From the NCBI GenBank assembly GCA_937925655.1, contig CALAMC010000053.1:1-15611 (forward strand): a stretch of 15,611 bases of DNA, written 5' to 3'. Numbering within the stretch: position 1 is the stretch's first letter; each line of letters starts with the position of its first letter. Source of the DNA: an uncultured candidate division Zixibacteria bacterium (GTDB lineage: Bacteria; Zixibacteria; MSB-5A5; GN15; PGXB01). Shown here piece by piece: positions 1-7,291 of the stretch. The notes beneath the pieces are model-generated. The model made no database searches. It was given only the letters and a program-made list of their open reading frames with translations, and was not told where the DNA came from. Position numbers and translations under genes: made by a program.

Positions 1-409
1 GTTTTTTCATGAACTTCAAGGCGGCTTCAAGCATGGCCCTGGATAGTCCCTGACCGCGATACGCTTTGTCGATAAAAAAGCAGGTGACCGACCAGGTTTT
101 ATCGATGTCGTTACGTTTGTAGGCTTTGGCGGTTTCGATGCGCGGGAAAACCGAGCGGGGGCCATAGGAGCACCAGCCAACGCATTTGGGGCCGTCATAG
201 GCCAGAAGGCCGGTCATTTCGGCGGAGAGGATCAGGTTTTTGGTGGCGGTTTTGGCGGGCGAGCCTTTGACCAATTCCCAGGTGCGGCCGCCTTTGGGGA
301 CGCGCCAGTTCTGGCACCAGCATCCACCGCAGGCGCCGTTGTCGCCGAAGAGTTTTTCGAAATCTTTCCAGAGTTCCGGGGCGATTTCTTTGAAAGTGAA
401 TTTGGGCAT
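1..409 (-). CDS. GNAT family N-acetyltransferase, C-terminus cut by window edge
   Basis: Reading leftward from an ATG at 409, 136 codons stay open to the window edge, so the 3' end is missing. The start follows an AGGAG Shine-Dalgarno at about 415-419. The N-terminus has a cysteine-rich stretch (C27, C30, C32, reading CGGCWC) seen in a subgroup of small bacterial GNAT proteins. Near residues 117-130 lies the acetyl-CoA pyrophosphate-binding signature (YRGQGLSRAMLEAA, with the R-G-Q-G turn). The expected role is acetyl transfer from acetyl-CoA to an amine; the substrate cannot be told. The gene diverges from the operon starting at 767. A hairpin with 7-bp arms (433-439 and 446-452) lies in its leader just upstream of the Shine-Dalgarno. 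Family assignment is confident, specific function unknown. Confidence 0.8.
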   Translation of the reverse strand, partial: MPKFTFKEIAPELWKDFEKLFGDNGACGGCWCQNWRVPKGGRTWELVKGSPAKTATKNLILSAEMTGLLAYDGPKCVGWCSYGPRSVFPRIETAKAYKRNDIDKTWSVTCFFIDKAYRGQGLSRAMLEAALKFMKK

Positions 410-529
410 AACTGTCTCCTAAAATACGAAGGGGCAAATATGGACATTTGCCGCCCACAAAAATAGGAACGGGCAAGACCTGACACGACAGGCAACAATA
501 TGCTCAATCACCCGTTGGTTACAAGATTT

Positions 530-580
530 CCCACCCCTGATCTTTCATAAGATTCAGGACCTTCGGGGGGTGGGGCACCC
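530..580. repeat. Structured intergenic repeat, copy 1
   Basis: This 51-base element shares most of its sequence with the element at 9487-9538. Both run CCCACC, a small hairpin around a CAT or TCAT loop, a TTCG-capped hairpin, GGTGGG, then CACCC. In this copy the outer arms are 530-537 and 567-574 (8 bp), the inner hairpin is 540-544 with 549-553, and CC-TTCG-GG lies at 560-567. Inner and outer helices together suggest a three-way junction. It lies in a divergent promoter region and does not overlap a credible gene. It could be an RNA element, a small non-autonomous mobile repeat or a protein-binding site. Confidence 0.7.
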
Positions 581-592
581 AATCGTGATAAT

Positions 593-641
593 TTGCCAAA
601 AGATAGGATAATTATAATCGATTATCAATCACATTTGGCAA
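593..641. promoter_or_regulatory. Nested inverted repeats upstream of the operon promoter
   Basis: Outer arms TTGCCAAA (593-600) and TTTGGCAA (634-641) are perfect reverse complements. Inside them GATAAT (607-612) matches ATTATC (621-626), and ATAATCGATTAT at 614-625 is a perfect 12-bp palindrome. The position, about 90 bases upstream of the predicted operon start site in a divergent gap, is typical of a regulator-binding region. No regulator gene is in the window, so the binding protein is unknown. Confidence 0.4.
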
Positions 642-669
642 TCGGGAAATGTTGCTGACAAAAATGCTT

Positions 670-685
670 AGTGATTTTTTTCACA
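670..685. promoter_or_regulatory. CRP/FNR-family-like operator
   Basis: AGTGA-TTTTTT-TCACA matches the CRP-type layout TGTGA-N6-TCACA at nine of ten arm positions. The centre (677.5) is about 50 bases upstream of the predicted transcription start and just upstream of the -35 box. That spacing is not one of the classic activator positions (-41.5 or -61.5), so it may act as a repressor site or be chance in AT-rich DNA. Low to moderate confidence. Confidence 0.35.
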
Positions 686-692
686 TATTGGC

Positions 693-721
693 TTGACTTT
701 GAGGCGTTTGATTCGTAATAT
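693..721 (+). promoter_or_regulatory. Sigma-70-type promoter of the 2-oxoacid oxidoreductase operon
   Basis: TTGACT at 693-698, a 17-bp spacer, and TAATAT at 716-721. The expected start site is near 728. This leaves about 39 bases of leader before the GTG at 767, but only about 3 before the ATG at 731. It is the only strong promoter seen upstream of the nine-gene run. Confidence 0.7.
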
Positions 722-766
722 CTTGAAAGAATGCTGTCAGCGATTATCACTAAAGGAGTTGCAGGC

Positions 767-1489
767 GTGGCAGGTTCGGCCCAATGGCGCTACCCGGCCT
801 TTTCCAGGAGTATAATTGTTATCGTGGGCGGTTTTGGCTCGGGCAAGACCGAGGTGGCGGTCAATCTGGCCAAGTTTATGAAAGCCAACGGCCACGAGGA
901 AATCTCTTTGGTCGATCTTGACCTGGTAAATCCCTATTTCAGAACCCGTGAAGCCAAAGGGGAGCTCAAAGAGCTGGGGATAGATTTGATTGCGCCCGAA
1001 GGTGGGAAATTCTATGCCGATTTGCCGATACTACTGCCGCAGGTGCGGTCATTGGTGGAAAGTCCGGAGGGGCTGTTGATACTGGACGTCGGCGGCGACG
1101 AACAGGGCACTAAGGCGCTCGGTTCCATTTCGGATATATTCAAGGACGGCGAATATGACATGCTGATGGTTTTAAACAGCCGCCGGCCGCAAACCTCGAC
1201 TGTCGAGGCCACGCTGGCCACGATGAACCGGGTTGAGGGCACCTCGAGATTGAAATTCACCGGCCTGATTTCCAATACCCACATGATAGAGGAAACCGAT
1301 GCGGGAATTGTCATGGAGGGGTACAATCTTTCAACGGAGATTTCGGAGAAGACGGGTTTGCCGCTGGCGTTCGTTTCGGCCAAGGGGAAGGTGCTGGAGA
1401 GCCTGAATATGAATGAAATCGGCTGTCCGGTATTGCCGCTGACGCGATCGCTACTCAAGCCCTGGGAACGAAAAGAAAACACGGCCTGA
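767..1489 (+). CDS. P-loop ATPase (MinD/CobQ-like), first gene of the operon
   Basis: Protein of 240 residues with a Walker A loop (GGFGSGKT, about residues 21-28), an acidic DLDLVNPYF segment (50-58) and a Walker B-like strand (LLILDVGGDE, 103-112), typical of the MinD/ParA/CobQ-type P-loop fold. I chose GTG 767 because AAAGGAG (752-758) sits 8 bases before it and the predicted transcript starts near 728. An ATG at 731 is in frame and would add 12 residues, but has almost no leader. Relatives of this ATPase commonly sit beside 2-oxoacid:ferredoxin oxidoreductase genes (recalled, not searched). The 33-base gap to the ferredoxin gene supports co-transcription. A role in cluster insertion, assembly or regulation of the complex is inference. 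No catalytic domain beyond the NTPase is visible. Confidence 0.82.
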   Translation: MAGSAQWRYPAFSRSIIVIVGGFGSGKTEVAVNLAKFMKANGHEEISLVDLDLVNPYFRTREAKGELKELGIDLIAPEGGKFYADLPILLPQVRSLVESPEGLLILDVGGDEQGTKALGSISDIFKDGEYDMLMVLNSRRPQTSTVEATLATMNRVEGTSRLKFTGLISNTHMIEETDAGIVMEGYNLSTEISEKTGLPLAFVSAKGKVLESLNMNEIGCPVLPLTRSLLKPWERKENTA

Positions 1490-1522
1490 CGGGGCCGTTG
1501 GCGATAGAGAAGGGATAAATAT

Positions 1523-1756
1523 ATGCCCGGAGTGAGAATAGATAAGAATTACTGCAAGGGGTGTGAGCTATGTGTGCACGCCTGCCCGATGCAGATTCTC
1601 AAGATGTCCAAGGATATCAACCTCAAGGGTTATTTTTATGCGCAGTTGGTGGAGCCGACGCATTGTATCGGCTGTCGGATTTGCGCGATAACCTGTCCCG
1701 ACGTGGCGATTGAGGTTGTCAATCACGGCACCCAGTTCACTTTATTTCAATACTGA
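1523..1756 (+). CDS. korD: 2-oxoacid:ferredoxin oxidoreductase, 4Fe-4S ferredoxin (delta) subunit
   Basis: A 77-residue protein carrying two complete C-x2-C-x2-C-x3-C-P motifs (C11, C14, C17, C21 and C48, C51, C54, C58), each expected to hold a [4Fe-4S] cluster. Size and order match the delta subunit of four-subunit 2-oxoacid:ferredoxin oxidoreductases, which carries electrons from the TPP subunit to outside acceptors. AAGGGA precedes the ATG. The gene ends 14 bases before the alpha subunit. The symbol follows the Kor convention; vorD-like naming is equally valid because substrate class is unproven. Confidence 0.88.
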   Translation: MPGVRIDKNYCKGCELCVHACPMQILKMSKDINLKGYFYAQLVEPTHCIGCRICAITCPDVAIEVVNHGTQFTLFQY

Positions 1757-1770
1757 CGGGGAGTTAAGGC

Positions 1771-2856
1771 ATGGCAAAGAAATTGATGAAAGGCAACGAG
1801 GCGATTGGCGAGGCCGCGATTGCGGCTGGCGCTCCGCACTATTTCGCCTATCCGATCACTCCCCAGAGCGAAGTGGCGGAGTATCTATGCTGGCGGATTC
1901 CGGAAGTGGGCGGGGTGTTCGTGCAGGCGGAATCGGAAGTGGCGGTCGGCAACATGCTGTTCGGCGCGGCGGCGACGGGGATGCGGGTATTCACGACGTC
2001 ATCGAGTCCGGGCATCAGTCTGATGCAGGAAGCGATATCATACATGGCCGGGGCGCAACTTCCGGTGGTGCTGGTCAATATCATGCGCGGCGGCCCGGGA
2101 CTGGGCGGAATTCTGCCGGCGCAGTCGGATTATAATCAGGCGGTCAAGGGCGGCGGACACGGGGACTATAAAACTATCGTACTGGCGCCGGCCTCGGTGC
2201 AGGAAGCGGTTGATTTGATGATTCTCGGGTTCGACCTGGCCGACAAGTACCGCAATCCGGTCATGCTGATCGGCGACGGGATGATCGGGCAGATGATGGA
2301 ATCGGTGGAATTCCCGGAGAAGTATCGTGACCCGGTGTCGCCGGAAGGCAAGGACTGGGCGCTGACGGGTGCGAAGGGACGCAAGGCGCGGATCACCAAA
2401 TCGCTTTTTCTGGATCCCGAAAAACTGGAAATCAATTCCATAGAATTGGACCGTAAGTACAAACGGGTTGAAGCGGAAGAAATCCGTTTCGAAAAATATA
2501 AAGTGTCGAATAAGAATAAGATACTTATTGTGGCGTATGGTTCGATGGCTCGCATCTGCCAGACGGTTATCGACGAACTCGAAGAAGAGGGAATTTCGGT
2601 CGGATTGTTTCGTCCGATTACGTTGTATCCCTTCCCGGGTCAGGCCATTCATATTGAAGCGGTGAAGGCCAATATCAAGACGGTGCTGGTGGTGGAGATG
2701 TCGATGGGGCAGATGATCGAGGATGTGGATCGCTATCTCAAGGGTAAAAAGCCGATCGAGTTCTACGGGCGGACGGGCGGGATTGTTCCCAGCCCCAACG
2801 AAGTCAAGGACAAGATTCGCACGATTCTTAAATCGAAAAAAGCGGAATCGAAATAG
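1771..2856 (+). CDS. vorB: 2-oxoacid:ferredoxin oxidoreductase alpha subunit (VorB/KorA type)
   Basis: Protein of 361 residues, the usual length for VorB/KorA. The N-terminal domain carries YPITPQSE (residues 27-34), the loop typical of this family, and then a stretch with MRGGPGLGG and KGGGHGDYK. The C-terminal domain starts near residue 250 with KILIVAYGSMAR and RPITLYPFP. The subunit binds the 2-oxoacid and, with the TPP subunit, oxidatively decarboxylates it to an acyl-CoA. Overall it reads closest to proteins annotated as 3-methyl-2-oxobutanoate dehydrogenase subunit VorB, implying branched-chain 2-oxoacids, but 2-oxoglutarate (KorA) cannot be excluded from sequence. GGGGAG and AAGG precede the start. 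Only 11 bases separate it from the next gene. Confidence 0.9.
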   Translation: MAKKLMKGNEAIGEAAIAAGAPHYFAYPITPQSEVAEYLCWRIPEVGGVFVQAESEVAVGNMLFGAAATGMRVFTTSSSPGISLMQEAISYMAGAQLPVVLVNIMRGGPGLGGILPAQSDYNQAVKGGGHGDYKTIVLAPASVQEAVDLMILGFDLADKYRNPVMLIGDGMIGQMMESVEFPEKYRDPVSPEGKDWALTGAKGRKARITKSLFLDPEKLEINSIELDRKYKRVEAEEIRFEKYKVSNKNKILIVAYGSMARICQTVIDELEEEGISVGLFRPITLYPFPGQAIHIEAVKANIKTVLVVEMSMGQMIEDVDRYLKGKKPIEFYGRTGGIVPSPNEVKDKIRTILKSKKAESK

Positions 2857-2867
2857 AAGAGGCGGTC

Positions 2868-3629
2868 ATGGCAGAACAGGCAAATGTAATATTCAGGCGG
2901 CCCCAATCGCTAAGCGAAAATGTGACGCACTATTGTCCGGGTTGTACGCACGGGATTATTCACCGGCTGGTGGCGGAATCACTGGATGAGCTGGGGGTTC
3001 GCGAAAGGGCGGTCGGGGTGGCCCCGGTCGGCTGTTCGGTTTTGATATACAATTATTTCAACGTAGATTTTCTGGAAGCGCCGCACGGCCGGGCGCCGGC
3101 ACTGGCGACTGGTTTCAAGCGGATGCGTCCGGATATGATCGTTTTCACGTATCAGGGTGACGGCGACCTGGCGTCGATTGGCATGGGCGAAATAGTCCAC
3201 GCCGCCAACCGCGGCGAGAAGTTCACGACGATATTCGTCAATAACGCGATCTATGGTATGACCGGCGGGCAGATGGCGCCGACGACGATGCCGGGGCAGA
3301 AAACGACGACGTCGCCCTTCGGACGTGACACCAGCCTGGCCGGTTATCCGATTCGAATGTCGGAACTTTTATCGGCGCTGGTAACGCCGGCTTATATTGT
3401 CCGGACGGCGGTGCACACCCCAATGCACGTCATCAATGCCAAGAAGCATATCAAGAAGGCATTTCGGTTGCAGAAAGAGAATAAGTGTTTTTCGCTGGTG
3501 GAAGTGTTGTCGACGTGTCCTACCAACTGGGGGATGCCGCCGCACGAGGCCACCGGCTGGGTGGCGAGCACCATGCAACCGTACTACCCGCTGGGGGTTT
3601 TCAAAGACCCCGAAAAGGGAGTGGGCTGA
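2868..3629 (+). CDS. 2-oxoacid:ferredoxin oxidoreductase beta subunit (TPP-binding)
   Basis: Protein of 253 residues with the thiamine-pyrophosphate signature GDGDLASIG (97-105) followed about 20 residues later by NN and GMTGGQ (125-135), which bind the diphosphate and Mg2+. CPGC (23-26) and C56 are the usual candidates for the proximal cluster and active-site region in this family. It forms the catalytic pair with the preceding alpha subunit, passing electrons to the ferredoxin subunit. GAGGCGG precedes the ATG. The stop is one base before the start of the gamma subunit, so the two are probably translationally coupled. The family is clear; whether it is VorA or KorB depends on the substrate, so no symbol is given. 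Confidence 0.92.
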   Translation: MAEQANVIFRRPQSLSENVTHYCPGCTHGIIHRLVAESLDELGVRERAVGVAPVGCSVLIYNYFNVDFLEAPHGRAPALATGFKRMRPDMIVFTYQGDGDLASIGMGEIVHAANRGEKFTTIFVNNAIYGMTGGQMAPTTMPGQKTTTSPFGRDTSLAGYPIRMSELLSALVTPAYIVRTAVHTPMHVINAKKHIKKAFRLQKENKCFSLVEVLSTCPTNWGMPPHEATGWVASTMQPYYPLGVFKDPEKGVG

Positions 3630-3630
3630 C

Positions 3631-4197
3631 ATGCTGAAACAAAAAGAAGTGGTCATGGCCGGGTTCGGCGGCCAGGGAGTGATGACGGTCGGGCAGCTTC
3701 TGGCCTACACGGCCATGGACGAAGGCAAGCAGGTAGTCTGGATACCGTCGTATGGCCCCGAAATGCGGGGGGGTACGGCCAACTGCACGGTGGTGGTTTC
3801 GGATGTTCGAATCGGTTCGCCGATTATAAACAACCCGCAGTCGGCCTGCGTATTCAACCGGCCGTCTCTGGACAAATTCGGGCCGCTGATTCGAGCGGGC
3901 GGGTTATTGCTGATCAACAGTTCGCTGATCGATGTGACGTCGGGGCGCGATGATATCGAAGAGCTTCTGGTGCCGGTCAATGATATCGCCATAAAACTGG
4001 GCAATCCCAAAGTAGCCAATATGGTCATGCTGGGAGCTTATAACGGCGCCACCGGGATTGTTTCGTTCGATACCTTGTTAAAAATGCTGAACGTTAAAAT
4101 GGGTCATAAGAAAGAGCTTCTGGATATCAATCACAGGGCCATCGCCGAGGGGCGCAAAATCGGTGAGAAATTCCGGACAAAGGCAGGGACAAAATGA
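3631..4197 (+). CDS. 2-oxoacid:acceptor oxidoreductase gamma subunit
   Basis: Protein of 188 residues, standard length for the gamma (KorC/VorC) subunit. It has GFGGQGV (11-17) and SYGPEMRGG (40-48), two hallmarks of this Rossmann-like domain. The frame stays open upstream to 3397, but that part only shadows the TPP gene. The ATG at 3631 follows a GGGAG site inside the end of that gene. Its own last four bases (ATGA, 4194-4197) are also the start of the nuoE-like gene. This stop/start overlap is the physical link between the oxidoreductase module and the NADH-dehydrogenase-like module. Confidence 0.9.
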   Translation: MLKQKEVVMAGFGGQGVMTVGQLLAYTAMDEGKQVVWIPSYGPEMRGGTANCTVVVSDVRIGSPIINNPQSACVFNRPSLDKFGPLIRAGGLLLINSSLIDVTSGRDDIEELLVPVNDIAIKLGNPKVANMVMLGAYNGATGIVSFDTLLKMLNVKMGHKKELLDINHRAIAEGRKIGEKFRTKAGTK

Positions 4198-4649
4198 ACA
4201 TCGACATGAATAAAGTCACGGAGATTCTCGAGCGCAACCCCAAAGAGCCGGGGGCGATTATCGCGGTGTTACAGGATTTCCAGCGGGAGTTCCGGTATTT
4301 GCCGGTTCCGGCCATGGTAAAAGCTTCCGAATTACTGCATGTCCCGTTAAGTAAGGTTTACAGCATCGCGACCTTTTATAACGCTTTCAGTTTAACGCCG
4401 CGCGGGGAGAAGGTGATCCGCATCTGCAAGGGGACGGCCTGTCATATAAAAGGGGCCGATAAAATTCTGGAGCAGATAGAGGCCGGATTAAAACTCAAAC
4501 CCGGGGAAACGTCGGCGGATATGAAATACACGGTCGAGGTGGTCAATTGTGTCGGCGCCTGTGCTATGGCCCCGGTGTTGATTGTCAACGATAAGTACCA
4601 CGGCAAGGTGCGCTGTGACCAGGCCATGGGCAAGGTCAAAAGGGGATAA
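4194..4649 (+). CDS. nuoE: NuoE/HndA-like 2Fe-2S subunit
   Basis: Protein of 151 residues with the four cysteines that bind the thioredoxin-fold [2Fe-2S] cluster: C78-x4-C83 (CKGTACH) and C119-x3-C123 (CVGAC). Residues 1-65 form the usual helical N-terminal domain, including YSIATFYNAF. Such subunits pair with a NuoF-like flavoprotein in complex I, NAD-dependent formate dehydrogenases and electron-bifurcating hydrogenases. No membrane subunits of complex I are nearby, so a soluble complex is expected. It overlaps the previous gene by four bases and is one base from the next. The symbol indicates homology, not membership of complex I. Confidence 0.9.
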   Translation: MNIDMNKVTEILERNPKEPGAIIAVLQDFQREFRYLPVPAMVKASELLHVPLSKVYSIATFYNAFSLTPRGEKVIRICKGTACHIKGADKILEQIEAGLKLKPGETSADMKYTVEVVNCVGACAMAPVLIVNDKYHGKVRCDQAMGKVKRG

Positions 4650-4650
4650 G

Positions 4651-6504
4651 ATGCATATCGACACGCCGAAAAAACTGGAACAGTGGCGGCGGGATTGCCG
4701 CAAGCGTCAGGATTCCCTGAAAAAGAAAATATTGGTTTGCCTGGGGCCGGGGTGTCTGGCCAACGGTTCGGACAAGATTCTCGATGAATTCAAGAAAGTT
4801 CTGAAGGATAAAAAGGCAAAAGACGTGAGTCTTGAGGCGGTCAAAAAGACGGGGTGTCACGGCTTCTGTGCGCAGGGGCCGATGGTGGTTATCGAGCCGG
4901 GGGGTATTTTCTACGCGAAGGTAAAGAAAAGTAATGTGGCGGAGATTATCGAAAAAACACTGGAAAAGGGCGAGATAATCGATAAGTTATTGTACTCCGA
5001 TCCGGATAACGGCCATAAGTACACCGATTATAAAGAGATTCCGTTTTACAGGCATCAGGTGCGGATATCGCTTCGCAATTGCGGGCAAATCGACCCGGAC
5101 AATATCGAGGATTATATCGCACGGGGCGGTTATGCGGGGCTGGCCAAGGTGCTGACCGATCTTAGGCCGAAGGAAGTCATCGAGACAATCAAGAAGTCGG
5201 GATTGCGCGGGCGCGGCGGGGGCGGTTTTCCGACCGGCCGCAAATGGGAATCATGCGCTCAAATCGAGGCCCCGATTCGATACGTCATCTGCAACGGCGA
5301 CGAAGGCGATCCGGGGGCTTTCATGGACAGGTGTATCATGGAGGGAGATCCGCATTCGGTTCTGGAAGGCATGATAATCTGTGCTTATGCGGTCGGGTCG
5401 AGGGAAGGATATATCTATGTTCGTGAGGAATATCCGTTGGCGGTGATAAATCTCCAGAAGGCCATCGAAACGGCTCGTGAGTACGGTTTTCTGGGCGAAA
5501 AGATTCTTGGCAGTGATTTGAGCTTTGATATAAGAATCAGCCGGGGCGGCGGGGCGTTTGTCTGTGGGGAATCCTCGGCCCTGATGAAATCGGTTGCAGG
5601 AGAGGTCGGCGAACCGCGGGCCAAGTATATCCGCTCGGTGCAAAAAGGGTTGCACGACCAGCCGACGGTTTTGAACAATGTTGAAACGTTTGCGACGGTT
5701 CCGGTCATTATCGACAAGGGGGCCGATTGGTTTGTGTCGATCGGGACGCCCAAAAGCACGGGGACCAAGGCCTTTTCGCTGGCCGGGAAGATTCGCAATA
5801 CGGGGTTAATCGAAATCCCGATGGGTATGACGTTGCGCGAAATTATTTATAATATCGGGGGCGGTATTCCCGACGGCCGCGAGTTCAAGGCGGTGCAGAC
5901 GGGCGGGCCTTCGGGCGGGTGTCTTCCTGCCGACAAGCTGGATTTACCGGTCGATTTCGATACGCTGACCAAGGCCGGATCGATGATGGGTTCGGGCGGC
6001 ATGATAATCATGGACGACCGGACCTGTCCGGTGGAAGTGGCGCGATATTTTCTCGAATTTCTGGTGCACGAGTCCTGCGGGAAATGTGTTCCCTGTCGGG
6101 AAGGTTTGCTTCAGCTATATAAGTACTGCACGAAGATCACCCGCGGTGAGGCTACGGAAGCCGATCTGGCGTTGATGGAAAGGTTGTCAAAAACGATTGT
6201 GACGGCGTCACTGTGCGGGCTGGGGCAGTCCGGGCCCAATCCGTTTTTATCGACCGTTCAATATTTCCGGGATGAGTATCTGGCGCATATCCGCGACAGG
6301 AAATGTCCGGGCGGAGTATGCCGGGAGCTGATCCAATATGTCATAAATGACAAATGCACCGGCTGTATGGCCTGTTTGAGTGTCTGCCCGGTGGGCGCCA
6401 TTTCCGGGGAGAAGAAGAAGTTACACGTGATAGATCAGGATAAATGCGACGCCTGCGGCTCATGCCATGATGTCTGCACTTTCGCGGCGATTGATATAAA
6501 ATAA
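4651..6504 (+). CDS. nuoF: NuoF/HndC-like NADH-binding flavoprotein with extra Fe-S domains
   Basis: Protein of 617 residues. The N-terminal thioredoxin-like 2Fe-2S domain has C30, C35, C69 and C73. The NADH/FMN core follows, with the glycine-rich GLRGRGGGGFPTGRKWE (184-200) and CNGDEGDPGAFMDR (214-227). The N3-type 4Fe-4S site is SCGKCVPCREG (475-485) with C522. A C-terminal ferredoxin carries two 4Fe-4S motifs (C569, C572, C575, C579 and C599, C602, C605, C609). This long architecture is that of HydB/HndC-type subunits of bifurcating enzymes rather than the shorter NuoF of respiratory complex I. The frame extends upstream to 4582, but AGGGGA before ATG 4651 and the one-base gap support this start. 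It should exchange electrons between NADH and Fe-S partners. Bifurcation itself is inference. Confidence 0.9.
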   Translation: MHIDTPKKLEQWRRDCRKRQDSLKKKILVCLGPGCLANGSDKILDEFKKVLKDKKAKDVSLEAVKKTGCHGFCAQGPMVVIEPGGIFYAKVKKSNVAEIIEKTLEKGEIIDKLLYSDPDNGHKYTDYKEIPFYRHQVRISLRNCGQIDPDNIEDYIARGGYAGLAKVLTDLRPKEVIETIKKSGLRGRGGGGFPTGRKWESCAQIEAPIRYVICNGDEGDPGAFMDRCIMEGDPHSVLEGMIICAYAVGSREGYIYVREEYPLAVINLQKAIETAREYGFLGEKILGSDLSFDIRISRGGGAFVCGESSALMKSVAGEVGEPRAKYIRSVQKGLHDQPTVLNNVETFATVPVIIDKGADWFVSIGTPKSTGTKAFSLAGKIRNTGLIEIPMGMTLREIIYNIGGGIPDGREFKAVQTGGPSGGCLPADKLDLPVDFDTLTKAGSMMGSGGMIIMDDRTCPVEVARYFLEFLVHESCGKCVPCREGLLQLYKYCTKITRGEATEADLALMERLSKTIVTASLCGLGQSGPNPFLSTVQYFRDEYLAHIRDRKCPGGVCRELIQYVINDKCTGCMACLSVCPVGAISGEKKKLHVIDQDKCDACGSCHDVCTFAAIDIK

Positions 6505-6514
6505 CAGGTGAGAT

Positions 6515-7291
6515 ATGGCACATATTACGATAAACGGGAAGGTGGTCAAGGCCCATGAAGGGGAGATGCTTCTGGCTGTCATAAAAAGGCTGGGTATCGA
6601 TGTTCCGGCTTTATGCAATCATGAAGCGATCGAACCGACCGGCAATTGCCGTTTGTGTATGGTGGAGATCACGCGCCCGGAATGGGAAGGCTGGAAAAAG
6701 AACGTAACCTCGTGTTTGTATCCGGTCGAAGACGGGTTGATCGTGAATACTCATACGCCGGAACTGCTTGAAATCCGAAAAACTCTTCTGGATTTGCAGC
6801 TGGCGCGGTGTCCCAATTCCGAGCTTATCCAGAAAATGGCCGAGGAATACGGCGTCCATGAAACCAGTTATATCGCCAACGTCGAAGGTGATAACTGCAT
6901 CATGTGTTACGCCTGCACGCGGATATGCGAGGTGCTCGGTAAAAGCGCCATTTCGGCGGTAATGCGCGGCCAGAAGAAGGTTATTGCGCCGCCGTTCGGC
7001 GAGGAGCCGGTCGACTGCATCGGATGCCTGGCCTGCGCCCAGATATGCCCGACCGATGTCATTCCATACGAAGACAAAGACGGTATCAGAACGATCTGGA
7101 AAAAGAAATTCGAGCTGGTCACCTGCAAAAATTGTGGCAAGACCATCGTCACCCGGGACTTCGCCGATTATCTGATTGAACAAAGAAGAATCCCCCATGA
7201 GTATTTTGAAACCTGCGACGATTGCAAGCGTCTTGAGCTGGCGAAGAAAATGGGTGGTCTGATTACGAAGGCGGCGGAGGTGGCCGTATGA
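6515..7291 (+). CDS. NuoG/HoxU-like Fe-S protein with 2Fe-2S, two 4Fe-4S and a four-Cys C-terminal domain
   Basis: Protein of 258 residues. The N-terminal 2Fe-2S ferredoxin domain has C34, C45, C48 and C67. Next come two 4Fe-4S motifs (C128, C131, C134, C138 and C168, C171, C174, C178). Between them, where NuoG and HoxU usually carry a His-Cys3 4Fe-4S site, only C99 is present, so that cluster is probably absent. The C-terminal part has two further CxxC pairs (C204/C207 and C234/C237) that could bind zinc or iron. The protein has no molybdopterin or H-cluster domain, so it is an electron-transfer subunit only. AGGTGAG precedes the ATG. It overlaps the next gene by four bases. Confidence 0.87.
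   Translation: MAHITINGKVVKAHEGEMLLAVIKRLGIDVPALCNHEAIEPTGNCRLCMVEITRPEWEGWKKNVTSCLYPVEDGLIVNTHTPELLEIRKTLLDLQLARCPNSELIQKMAEEYGVHETSYIANVEGDNCIMCYACTRICEVLGKSAISAVMRGQKKVIAPPFGEEPVDCIGCLACAQICPTDVIPYEDKDGIRTIWKKKFELVTCKNCGKTIVTRDFADYLIEQRRIPHEYFETCDDCKRLELAKKMGGLITKAAEVAV

Noticed and set aside
530..580. Repeat read as part of a CRISPR array
   Set aside because: Only two diverged copies about 9 kb apart, with no spacers and no cas genes.
530..580. Repeat read as a rho-independent terminator
   Set aside because: Neither strand has a T-run after the outer stem, and neither copy follows a gene in the way terminators do.
2038..2652. 204-residue minus-strand frame
   Set aside because: It lies wholly antisense to the well-supported VorB gene, has no Shine-Dalgarno and its protein shows no motif; it is a shadow caused by codon bias.
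3397..3630. Upstream extension of the gamma-subunit frame
   Set aside because: It overlaps the TPP subunit in another frame and encodes an arginine-rich shadow; the ATG at 3631 has a proper ribosome site and the family's normal start.
4582..4650. Upstream extension of the NuoF-like frame
   Set aside because: It overlaps the end of the nuoE-like gene; ATG 4651 follows AGGGGA and gives the normal domain order.
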